DNA from: Nitrospira sp.
GTDB lineage: Bacteria; Nitrospirota; Nitrospiria; Nitrospirales; Nitrospiraceae
Assembly (NCBI GenBank): GCA_024760525.1
Contig: CP060499.1
Coordinates: forward strand, 3,555,501 to 3,619,500
DNA length: 64,000 nt
Direction: 5' to 3'
Shown here: positions 19,101-25,679 of the stretch, one piece after another
Layout of the letters: each line of letters starts with the position of its first letter
Numbering within the stretch: position 1 is the stretch's first letter
Translations under genes and position numbers: made by a program
Notes under the pieces: model-generated
Told to the model about the DNA's origin: nothing
The model's database searches: none
What the model saw: the letters and a program-made list of their open reading frames with translations, nothing else

Positions 19101-19389
19101 CCGCATCCACGACGCACAGTCCATCTCCCAGGGCGTGCAAAACCGCCTGGAGTTTGTTTCGCTCCTGTGCGAGCTGAGTTTCGCTGGTCTGTTTGAGTTG
19201 TGCATAGAGATCCTGCATCTCCTTTGAAGAGAGGGCCAGCGATCGTTCCAGGAGCGCATGACCTTGATCGGCTTCCATATAGCTCCGGCTGATCCTCTCC
19301 AGCAGATCACTCCACACCTCCGGCGACGGTGGGAGATGCTCTTGATCTAGGCCTAATCGCCTCAGTTGTCGCGCCAGTAGAGGGTGCAT
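16165..19389 (-). CDS. Hybrid sensor histidine kinase (PAS-GAF-PAS-HisKA-HATPase-REC-HPt)
   Basis: A 1,074-residue complete phosphorelay in one chain: N-terminal coiled region, PAS (about 75-195), GAF (225-380), PAS_3 (390-505, ending in the DVTDQK PAC motif), HisKA (SQFLANMSHEIRTPMNGVLG), HATPase (DTGIGIAPE, GTGLGLAIVKQLVTLMDG), receiver (ILLVEDNPVNREV, Asp in LVFMDCQMPEMDG, TKPYT) and a C-terminal histidine phosphotransfer domain (AHCLKSSSAQLGA). No transmembrane segment is seen, so it should be cytoplasmic. It lies 6 bases after the FIST gene, so FIST protein, this kinase and the REC-kinase form one operon. Confidence 0.92.
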   Translation of the reverse strand: MHPLLARQLRRLGLDQEHLPPSPEVWSDLLERISRSYMEADQGHALLERSLALSSKEMQDLYAQLKQTSETQLAQERNKLQAVLHALGDGLCVVDAAWKIQMMNPHAEQLLGEAAHALGDRPVYRMISPGPEAYREHCLITDATLPTLASGEPYRTDDGLLVRMDGQFVPISLVVTPMLSNGTVTGAVLVFRDISQEKRVERERQQTEGLLRRIQAGLSEVAKSPQVYGGNLQEAFQTVTRVAAECLHAARVSIWFFTADRSAIQCGNLYQLTTREHSQGLELSAAAYPRYFQELDTERIVSADDAQADPRTAEFTEGYLAPLGITSMLDVPILSEGRMIGVICHEHIGAMRRWTREEQHFAASIANAVALAIEAADRRKVEQALRTSEERLTMTVQSANIGIWDWDLKSNIVYLSPEWKRQLGYEDQELGNTFTEWKSRLHPDDYDRVWNTIEAYLLTRPSRFELEHRLRHKDGSYRWILGRGTAIKSDAALSNRMVGINIDVTDQKSAEEALRHAKETAEAVSRAKSQFLANMSHEIRTPMNGVLGMADLLLRCELSERERYLAESIHRSGTVLLAIINDILDFSKIEAGKLQLEAIPFEVRRTIQEAVDLLGPAAQKKHLKLSWQIDRAIPGYLIGDPIRLRQIVVNLVGNAVKFTEQGSIKVCVALEGQRVNLHGLSITVHDTGIGIAPEVQAHIFDAFSQADGSTTRKYGGTGLGLAIVKQLVTLMDGNIELWSHPGKGSIFRFTAYFAQCNSVPSPVSSPILGHEGESEHIDHQPVGSAEVRILLVEDNPVNREVAYGMLEAFNCLIDTAENGREAVEATATTDYALVFMDCQMPEMDGCAAARLIREHEAQRVGDTDIRRVPIVALTAHAMQGDRELCLAAGMDDYLTKPYTVSQLEQVLARWLPRGQTALVEGCGATPSLPPRQTRDRHQTVPQRVGTLDDTRVEATIIDQSALVAIRELQRPGHSDILARILSEYIETSPVMVDRIRRAVLSKNADELRASAHCLKSSSAQLGASVLAADCRELELMGAGQDLGRAHEILSELEQHYTAACTAFRQELKKERPAA

Positions 19390-19395
19390 GAGGAA

Positions 19396-20538
19396 TCACG
19401 CCGCTTCGCTCAGCGTCGTCAGCGTCATCGTCTGATTGTGAAGATCGCAGGTTCCCGCCGTATGCGGAGAAATCTCTCCATAAGAATAGAATCCGATCTG
19501 CTGCGTCCCTTTGGGAAACACATCCAGAGTGGCCTCGGTTTCCTCTTCTGTCCGCTCTCCGAGTACAAGTCGTCGGCCGACGCAACTGATGGCCACGGCT
19601 AAGGTGCAGGAGTTGGCGTCGGCTGCTGCCTTGGTGGAAACCGCCGCTTCGGACGCCCCATGGACGAGCCGATCAAAATTGGCCTTCATCAGCTGCGCGA
19701 GAGATCCTTCCGGAATATCGCCGGCGAAGGTCAGAGACTGTTCCTCTTCGTTCACCGCGAGAATCGTTCGAACCAGGCTCTTGGAATCTTCTTGATGGGC
19801 ACGTAATGCGAGCGGAAAGAGGAGGCCGGTTGCCGGCAAACCGCAGGCTCGATCACCAAGATACTCCTTATACAGCTGAAGGGCAGGACGCCCATCGAGC
19901 TCGAACAGGACGTTCCCCTTTGATCTGGTAACACGCCGCTCATGGCCGAACCGATCCCAGCCACCTTTTGTTCCGTGCCCGATCCTGATGCGATCTCCAT
20001 AGAAACCGACAGCCGTCACAAAACCCGATTGAGGCCGGCGGTCCTGCAGCACCCAGGTCCGATGAAATCGATCACCATCGCCGGCCAATCCGCCGGTTAC
20101 CACGACGGAAGGGGATACCTCTGAATTCAGGCCCCGTACCAGTTCGCTCCCGTTCACACAAAGGCCGTCCGAAAGGACGAGGATGCCTTTCAGTCGTGGG
20201 TCGTTCAGCTGTCTTGCAATATGCTGTCCAGCGGAGAACGAATCTTCCGCTGAGTGAGCAGGCGCACTGGCCATCCGAAGTTCCGTATGATCGAATCGGA
20301 CAACCGCCGCGCTCACGCTCTCGTCGAAGATCTGCGTCCCTAAAATCTCGCCGGCGGTCGAGCAGCCGATAACCGTCGAATGGGGATATTCATCGACCAA
20401 CTCGCGGATCGGGTTGTCAGCATCGATAAAAGCGGAAGAACCGAACAGCACGATCAGTGTCCGATGGGAATCTATCTGAGGCCGATTCTTGATGGACCAC
20501 CCTTCACTACGATCATACTGGAGCGTATGCGCCTCCAT
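19396..20538 (-). CDS. FIST sensory domain protein
   Basis: A 380-residue protein with FIST N and FIST C domains: LFGSSAFID, VIGCSTAGEI, then SDGLCVNGSELVRGL and VVTGGLAGDGDRFHRTWVL, and the C-terminal half with GLLFPLAL. FIST domains are thought to bind small ligands, perhaps amino acids, and occur alone or fused to kinases and chemoreceptors. The ATG at 20538 has a good site (AAGGAGA, 6-7 bases away); a longer reading frame to 20628 has no such support. Being first in a tight operon with a hybrid kinase, it probably supplies the ligand signal in trans. Confidence 0.88.
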   Translation of the reverse strand: MEAHTLQYDRSEGWSIKNRPQIDSHRTLIVLFGSSAFIDADNPIRELVDEYPHSTVIGCSTAGEILGTQIFDESVSAAVVRFDHTELRMASAPAHSAEDSFSAGQHIARQLNDPRLKGILVLSDGLCVNGSELVRGLNSEVSPSVVVTGGLAGDGDRFHRTWVLQDRRPQSGFVTAVGFYGDRIRIGHGTKGGWDRFGHERRVTRSKGNVLFELDGRPALQLYKEYLGDRACGLPATGLLFPLALRAHQEDSKSLVRTILAVNEEEQSLTFAGDIPEGSLAQLMKANFDRLVHGASEAAVSTKAAADANSCTLAVAISCVGRRLVLGERTEEETEATLDVFPKGTQQIGFYSYGEISPHTAGTCDLHNQTMTLTTLSEAA

Positions 20539-20920
20539 CTTGCACTCTCCTTTATGTTCAAAGGCAAACAGGACACCGATCAGCACTTGCGGCAAACCAA
20601 CTAGGTAGTGTTTCGGTAGGTCAATCAAAAAACTTGATAAGACTGGGGATGAGGGCTACGGGAATGGCAACCAATCGATACCTTAGGTGAATTCTAAATC
20701 CTACAGATGTACACCTACGTGCTTGATAAGGCACCGGATCGTGCTAGGAGCAGGGGAAACCTTGAATTAATTCGGTTCCGAGTGAGGCCGCCATTCAAGC
20801 CCTGCCAGTAGGGAGTCCCGGTGAGAACCCAGATCGTACCGCACTATTACCCTTTGTGGAGGTGGTGGATATCAGCCAGCAGCGCCTTGAGGCGATGGTA
20901 TGGCCCTGCTCATATGAAAC
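20539..20920. other. Intergenic region upstream of the FIST operon
   Basis: A 380-base gap between the end of the HerA-like gene and the FIST start. It holds the long hairpin at 20750-20805 and no convincing reading frame. The FIST operon promoter should be here, but no clear -35/-10 pair stands out. Confidence 0.5.
20750..20805. other. Two-tier RNA-like hairpin, possible leader structure or terminator
   Basis: GCAGGG (20750-20755) pairs with CCCTGC (20800-20805) and, after a five-base bulge on one side only, CTTGAAT (20761-20767) pairs with ATTCAAG (20793-20799). A small CGG/CCG helix can form in the 25-base loop. The 6+7 bp of perfect nested pairing with a one-sided bulge looks like a structured RNA. 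On the - strand it would be in the FIST leader, about 210 bases before the ATG, or behind the HerA-like gene. It matches no riboswitch class I know, and no T-run marks a terminator. Confidence 0.4.
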
Positions 20921-23446
20921 TTATGACCAGGCTGAAGTAAGGCTTCCCCTTGCATCACGCCAATGGGGTGTCCAGGCGAGGGTCACGAGTTTGACAGCAA
21001 TGTTAGCCTTGGTGGGTTTGATAGAGATGGTTTCGAGTTTTTCGTTCAACGGATCGGATGCGGCAGCCAACGCTTCGCTCTCCGACTTGAACTGCGCTTC
21101 GAGATCCATCAGTTGCTGTTGAAGCGACGCGACATTTTCCTCGGCTACTCCGACATCCTGCGACTCTTTCATGACGCGGCCGGCACTCCGGATCGCAGTC
21201 GTGGCTCGTCCGATATTCGACGCGCTGATCGCTTTCCGTCCAAGAAAGGCCCCCAGAATGGAAGCTCCCACGGAAATCGCCGCTTGCATCTGGCTGGAAC
21301 GGGATTCGGTCTGCTGCCTTTCCTTCGCCAACTCCGCACGCCTGACTCGTTCTTGAAGTGTCGCAATCTTGGAACCGTATTTCTGGCGAAGCGCCTCCGC
21401 GCCCTTATCGCGCTGTTCTCGCCCGGTCTGCTGTAGCCGCACTCGGAAGTCGCGCTCAGATTCACCCGGTTTCGACACTTCCTTGGTAATGGAACTCCTG
21501 TACAACTCTATTTTCTGCGTCCGGAAGAGCCAACCGCCGAACTCCTTGTTCCAGTCGGTATAACTCTTGGCCTTGCCGGCACTTGCCGGCAAGGCAAGAA
21601 ACTGCGCGCCCTCCTCTGGGTTCTGTTCGAGATCGGCCACCGCCACATCAACTGGTGTTCCACGGTCCCAGTCGACAGCCACCGGGCCATCGCCCATGGG
21701 TGCCAGGACGACCACATCTTGGATCGTATCGATCCCGCTTTTCGTATCGGAGAAGCGGACCTGCGACGAGCCGAGCAACATGGGCGCATAGATCAACTCG
21801 CGGCTTTCAGGCTGCGTCCCGCGCAATGGCACGAAGTGTTGCGGGACATCCGGCGGGACGATGGGACGTGCGCTGCCTTTGGGCGACTTGGCTGGTTTTC
21901 CGGCAGCACGAGGCGCACCAATTTCCGATTGAGCACCGCGCACTGGATCCATCAGCTGCTTGATCTGTGTTCTTGTCAGAGGGCCACGGAGATAGGAGAG
22001 GCACCACCGCGTCTCAAACACGACCGGCTCATCCTCATGCACATTGTTCATCAGGAAGATCCGATTGCCGAGACCTGCCAGGGTTTGTTCCATGCGGCCA
22101 CGGTCGAATTTCTTCCCGGCGCTGGTCGAAGCCCCCTCCAACCCCTCCAACACTCGGGCTTTATCCCGTTCAGTCTGCAATCGCCCAATGAACCACGTGC
22201 CCGTATTGGCCAATCCCTTGTAATCGAGATCGACGGGATTCTGCGTCGCGAGTACGACACCCAAACCAAACGCCCGCGCCTGCTTGAGCAAGGTCATCAG
22301 CGGCAGCTTGGATGGAGGATTGGCCACGGGCGGGAAATACCCGAAGATCTCGTCCATATACATGAGGGCCCGCAGACTCGTGGTGCCCGATTGAGCCCTC
22401 ATCCAACCGACGATCTGACTGAGCAAGAGCGTCACGAAGAACATGCGTTCTGCGTCGTTCAAATGCGCGATTGAAAAGATCGCCAGACGCGGCTTGCCTG
22501 CCGAGGTGTAGAGCAGGTGCTGAATATCGAGCGCTTCCCCTTCCAGCCAGGCCTGAAAACCCGGAGCAGCCAAAAGATTGTTCAGCTTCATCGCGAGTGC
22601 AAAGCGGTCCTTCGACGGGAAAAACGACTCCACATCCATCACACCGATCTTCGACACCGGCGGCGATTGGATGGCTTGAATCAGTGCCACAAGATCGAGA
22701 TCCTCCTCTTTCTTCCACGTTTGATCCAGAATCGTCGAAAGGAGAATGTGCTCTCGGCTTTGGATCGGATCGGCCTCGATCCCAAGCAAGCCCAGCAGAC
22801 TGGTCACAGTCGTACTGATCCGTTCACGTAGAAGTTCACTGTCTTCACGGACATCGGCAGCCGGCGCGGCAAACGATTTGAGGATAGAGACCGGGAGTCC
22901 GGCATTACTGCCCGGTGTATAAATCGCGATGTCTGCAGCATCCCGGAGTCGCTGAATACGTGCACCATCCTGTTGCCAGCCAGCCAAGCCCTTGGTCCAT
23001 AATTCAGCCTGTGCCTCAGCATACTCGATTGACGACAGGCCTTTCTTGCGCGCATCGTCCTCATTGATCCACGGCTGAAAGTCCTCGCCTTTGAGGGATG
23101 GGAACGTCAGCATCAAATTGCCGAGGTCGCCCTTCGGATCGATGATAATGGCGGGAATGTTGTCGATCGCCGCCTCTTCAAGAAGCGCAAGACAAAGGCC
23201 GGTCTTACCGCTGCCGGTCATGCCGACGCAAACAGCATGCGTCACGAGATCTTTGGAATCGTAGAGCAGCAAACCAGGCTTGGCTTGCTTAGCCGCGAGA
23301 TCATATGGCCGTCCCAGGTAAAAGACACCGAGCTTTTCGAAATCTTCCGTGGTCAGGGGTACAGACGGGGACGCCGGTGAGGATTTCCTTTCGACACTCT
23401 CGGACTTCGCATTCGAGTCGGTCTTTTTCGATTTCGGCATACCCAT
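20921..23446 (-). CDS. HerA-like P-loop ATPase (DUF87/DUF853 type)
   Basis: An 841-residue protein with a Walker A loop near residue 75 (GMTGSGKTG), Walker B-like acidic stretches (IIIDPKGDLG, YMDEIFGYFPP) and the sensor motif LATQNPVDLDYKGLANTGT shared by HerA/FtsK-type DNA translocases. About 530-620 is a beta-rich insert and 650-800 is a long charged coiled coil. A hydrophobic Gly/Ala segment near 720 (VGASILGAFLG) could be a membrane contact. HerA works with NurA in DNA end resection, but there is no nurA next to it. The role is therefore open; a nucleic-acid-handling or defence ATPase is possible. Two starts, 23446 and 23440, share one ribosome site. Confidence 0.8.
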   Translation of the reverse strand: MGMPKSKKTDSNAKSESVERKSSPASPSVPLTTEDFEKLGVFYLGRPYDLAAKQAKPGLLLYDSKDLVTHAVCVGMTGSGKTGLCLALLEEAAIDNIPAIIIDPKGDLGNLMLTFPSLKGEDFQPWINEDDARKKGLSSIEYAEAQAELWTKGLAGWQQDGARIQRLRDAADIAIYTPGSNAGLPVSILKSFAAPAADVREDSELLRERISTTVTSLLGLLGIEADPIQSREHILLSTILDQTWKKEEDLDLVALIQAIQSPPVSKIGVMDVESFFPSKDRFALAMKLNNLLAAPGFQAWLEGEALDIQHLLYTSAGKPRLAIFSIAHLNDAERMFFVTLLLSQIVGWMRAQSGTTSLRALMYMDEIFGYFPPVANPPSKLPLMTLLKQARAFGLGVVLATQNPVDLDYKGLANTGTWFIGRLQTERDKARVLEGLEGASTSAGKKFDRGRMEQTLAGLGNRIFLMNNVHEDEPVVFETRWCLSYLRGPLTRTQIKQLMDPVRGAQSEIGAPRAAGKPAKSPKGSARPIVPPDVPQHFVPLRGTQPESRELIYAPMLLGSSQVRFSDTKSGIDTIQDVVVLAPMGDGPVAVDWDRGTPVDVAVADLEQNPEEGAQFLALPASAGKAKSYTDWNKEFGGWLFRTQKIELYRSSITKEVSKPGESERDFRVRLQQTGREQRDKGAEALRQKYGSKIATLQERVRRAELAKERQQTESRSSQMQAAISVGASILGAFLGRKAISASNIGRATTAIRSAGRVMKESQDVGVAEENVASLQQQLMDLEAQFKSESEALAAASDPLNEKLETISIKPTKANIAVKLVTLAWTPHWRDARGSLTSAWS

Positions 23447-23635
23447 ACCCCCCCTCGCTCAACGGCCGAGATAGATGTGTGCGGTATTGTAGTGACCTAA
23501 AGAAAGTGCTGCAAGCGGGCTTGGTAAGGACTCATCTCTCAGGGAGCTACGGTCCTAAGCTTAGCGGGGAACAGACAATACGGTATGAAAGTTGACTATG
23601 ACTCGAAGAATAACACATCGTCGTATCCTCGATCG

Positions 23636-23965
23636 TCACCATTCTTTGAAGATGATGAACACCGCTACTACGATCAGCGCAAACCCCACCACATAGTTCC
23701 ACTTCATCGCCTCTTTCAAATAGACGACCGAGAAAATCGAGAACACCACCAACGTGATCACCTCCTGGATCGTCTTGAGTTGCGCCGCACTGAACTGGGC
23801 ATGGCCGATCCGGTTGGCCGGCACTTGAAAACAGTATTCGATAAAGGCAATCCCCCAACTTGCCAGAATCACGGTGAACAACGGATATTCCTTGAATTTC
23901 AAGTGGCCGTACCACGCCAATGTCATGAATATGTTCGAGATCGTCAACAACGCGACAGTCTGCAT
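23636..23965 (-). CDS. DUF486 family small membrane protein
   Basis: A 109-residue protein with four hydrophobic helices and the DUF486 pattern: IFMTLAWYGHLK in the first turn, FIEYCFQVPANRIG in the middle, AQLKTIQEVITL, then a final helix ending FKEW. It looks like half of an EamA/DMT-type transporter, and the function of the family is unknown. The ATG at 23965 has an AAGGAGG site about 10 bases away; a GTG nine bases earlier is less likely. Confidence 0.85.
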   Translation of the reverse strand: MQTVALLTISNIFMTLAWYGHLKFKEYPLFTVILASWGIAFIEYCFQVPANRIGHAQFSAAQLKTIQEVITLVVFSIFSVVYLKEAMKWNYVVGFALIVVAVFIIFKEW

Positions 23966-24154
23966 CGGACACACCCCTCCTTCTTGTAAGCACTCTTGGC
24001 ATATTGTCCTTTGAATTCACGCAACAGAAAGGCAAATGCTCAATTACCGGAAAGACCTATGGAGGCGCAAGTGGTGAGCGGATAAGACGTGAAAAGAGAG
24101 CGGTCAGACAGAGAACACATCTAGCTGCATGTCACGCCAAACTACATAGTCACC
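23966..24154. other. Gap between the DUF486 gene and the 30-residue membrane peptide
   Basis: About 190 bases in which I find no supported gene or structure. Confidence 0.4.
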
Positions 24155-24247
24155 TTATCGAAGAAATCCCAGAAAATACAGCAAGACCAAGAGACTGACC
24201 GGCACACCGAGGAGCCATAGAATAAAACCTTTCCCCATCGTTCCCAT
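24155..24247 (-). CDS. 30-residue single-pass membrane peptide
   Basis: A short reading frame, MGTMGKGFILWLLGVPVSLL followed by about ten more mainly hydrophobic residues ending in FLR. An excellent ribosome site (AAGGAGG, 5-6 bases before the ATG) supports translation. The sequence is one transmembrane helix with a Gly-Val-Pro kink and a basic C-terminus. Such peptides commonly sit beside DUF1328 and CsbD genes in environmental bacteria. No function is known. Confidence 0.65.
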   Translation of the reverse strand: MGTMGKGFILWLLGVPVSLLVLLYFLGFLR

Positions 24248-24307
24248 AGAACCCTCCTTCTTCGATTCATGTTTTCGCGACTATTGAATCAGCAATGAGT
24301 GTGCTCG

Positions 24308-24475
24308 TCAGTTAACCGGAGGTCTGCGACCTGTCAGCAAATGTACAAGCAAAAAAATGATCGCAATAAGAAATAACACCCAAGAAATATGCGTGGCCAC
24401 GGCGGCTGCACCACCGGCCCCCACCGCCGCCGCAACAAATCCTATGATGAGGAACACCAGCGCATAGTAGAGCAT
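24308..24475 (-). CDS. DUF1328/YtjA family small membrane protein
   Basis: A 55-residue protein with two hydrophobic helices: MLYYALVFLIIGFVAAAVG, a Gly/Ala turn, and ISWVLFLIAIIFLLVHLLTG with a short basic tail. This matches the DUF1328 pattern in length and layout. The family is often induced in stress or stationary phase; its function is unknown. GGAGGGG lies 6 bases before the ATG. The strong hairpin at 24495-24526 is directly upstream of that site and may affect expression. Confidence 0.85.
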   Translation of the reverse strand: MLYYALVFLIIGFVAAAVGAGGAAAVATHISWVLFLIAIIFLLVHLLTGRRPPVN

Positions 24476-24494
24476 ACGATTCCCCTCCGGTTGC

Positions 24495-24526
24495 GCGAAG
24501 AACCGGATCCCGATCCGGTTCTTCGC
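24495..24526 (-). promoter_or_regulatory. 14-bp perfect hairpin directly upstream of the DUF1328 ribosome site
   Basis: GCGAAGAACCGGAT and ATCCGGTTCTTCGC form a perfect 14-bp stem with a four-base loop. On the coding strand the stem ends about five bases before the ribosome site. An alternative six-bp pairing (CCGGTT with AACCGG) would reach into the CCGG bordering the GGAGGGG site, so two exclusive folds exist. No T-run follows, which argues against a plain terminator. Confidence 0.5.
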
Positions 24527-24799
24527 TGCCTCAACTGTTCATCGAACGGACATACGGTCATCTATGAACACTGCGAATCAATTTACTGGCTCTATGCTTT
24601 CCGATTTGTAAGCGTTTCGTTCGCTTCATTTGCATCGTGACAACGAAGGATAGCTTGATCAGGTTGTATCGGACCAATTGATGACGCAGAACCTTTCACA
24701 AGCTTCTCCAGAGAATCGAGATATTCCCCATATCTCCACACTGACTTTTGGCTATCGCAGAACACCGACCATGTCAGTACGCGTTTCATTCTCAGCCTG
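24527..24799. other. Gap between the csbD-like and DUF1328 genes
   Basis: About 270 bases. A 65-codon frame exists on the - strand (from about 24789) but has no clear ribosome site, no hydrophobic or domain pattern and no family I recognise, so I do not call it. Confidence 0.4.
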
Positions 24800-25168
24800 T
24801 TACTTATCGGTCTTCTCGGACTTAATAGGGTGGTGTTGCTTAAACCATTCATCGGTCCAACGTTTCACTTCTTCTCTCCTATCGCCGTACCGTTCCTGCA
24901 CCCTGCCCTCGAACTTGTCGTAATTGCCTTCGATGACGAGCAAGTCATCGTCGGTTAATTTTCCCCATTGCTTCTTCAAATCGCCTTTGAATTGTTTCCA
25001 GTTTCCCTCAAATTGGTCCTTATTTACGATCAGAACGACCGGAGGGATCTCTGAATGCATGTTCACATTTCCACTACTCATGGCAGATGCCGTCGAACCG
25101 GGACCGACCCAAACACCCGTCATGATGAGAGCCGCTACGAAAAATGGAACTGACCGAATTATCTTCAT
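24800..25168 (-). CDS. Exported CsbD-like stress protein
   Basis: A 122-residue protein with an N-terminal signal peptide (MKIIRSVPFFVAALIMTGVW, cleavage near the ASA motif) followed by a CsbD-type domain: NKDQFEGNWKQFKGDLKKQW, LTDDDLLVIEGNYDKFEGRV. CsbD is a general-stress protein of unknown activity in Bacillus; forms with a signal peptide would act in the periplasm. The start at 25168 has a GGGAGG site; an upstream extension to 25219 has neither that nor homology. With DUF1328 and the small peptide it makes a likely envelope-stress cluster. Confidence 0.85.
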   Translation of the reverse strand: MKIIRSVPFFVAALIMTGVWVGPGSTASAMSSGNVNMHSEIPPVVLIVNKDQFEGNWKQFKGDLKKQWGKLTDDDLLVIEGNYDKFEGRVQERYGDRREEVKRWTDEWFKQHHPIKSEKTDK

Positions 25169-25317
25169 AAAACCTCCCGTGTGTGTCCTGCGGGAAGTAT
25201 TAGGCAAAGGACGGGCCACGAAACGTTCATGTGCGAAAGACCCGCTGAGACTTTGATTTAATAGGGAATAGCTGAATTATTTGTTAGAGGAGATTAGCGG
25301 TATGAGATGGGTCGGAG

Positions 25318-25332
25318 CTGACAAGTTGTCAG
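25318..25332. promoter_or_regulatory. Operator-like palindrome, copy 1
   Basis: CTGACAA-G-TTGTCAG, seven-base perfect arms around one base. The core GACAAGTTGTC recurs at 25391-25403, with centres 72 bases apart, near seven helical turns. It lies about 150 bases upstream of the csbD-like gene. Confidence 0.45.
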
Positions 25333-25390
25333 AGGATAAAGCGAAGGTGGTTAAAGTATTTTCATAGAAAACCATGTGTTGTGATGAAAT

Positions 25391-25403
25391 GGACAAGTTG
25401 TCC
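25391..25403. promoter_or_regulatory. Operator-like palindrome, copy 2
   Basis: GGACAA-G-TTGTCC has the same 11-base core as the copy at 25318 but different flanks, so the core and not the flanks is kept. A dimeric repressor or activator site is the natural reading. Confidence 0.45.
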
Positions 25404-25679
25404 TGGTGCGCCCTTCGGATGCATGGGATGGGATAACATGATCCGAGGTTGATGGCCACGAGCGCCGTCAACCACCACTTCCCCTTCTCCCTTCTTAGCG
25501 TGGTGGAAGGGATGGAGTTTTCGAAGTCGCCATGGCGGGTTTTGGTAGATCTTGCTGAAACTACCGCGGGCGACGGCATGCGATGCATCATCTCGCTTCA
25601 GAGTCGCATGCGGCCTATCGTAGCGGTTCAGCTGCCGTCTTGGCTCCTCGCATTATTGCGACGCGCGAAAACTCCACCC

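Larger units (their letters stand above)
25169..25679. other. Gap between uvrA and the csbD-like gene
   Basis: About 510 bases with no credible gene. It contains the paired palindromes at 25318 and 25391 and a nine-bp imperfect hairpin near 25448-25474. Open frames on both strands lack ribosome sites and domain patterns. Confidence 0.5.

Noticed and set aside
20700..20830. Cobalamin, TPP, c-di-GMP or glycine riboswitch at the nested hairpin
   Set aside because: The conserved core bases of these classes are absent on both strands.
21571..21600. Nine-bp hairpin (CCTTGCCGG / CCGGCAAGG) inside the HerA-like gene
   Set aside because: It lies in coding sequence and encodes a low-complexity Leu-Pro-Ala-Ser-Ala-Gly stretch; no sign of a mobile or REP element elsewhere.
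24592..24852. 86-codon - strand frame between csbD-like and DUF1328 genes
   Set aside because: Overlaps the csbD-like gene, has no clear ribosome site and shows no domain, signal or hydrophobic pattern.
25277..25591. 104-codon - strand frame in the gap before uvrA
   Set aside because: No ribosome site and no coding character; it runs over the paired palindromes and a hairpin.
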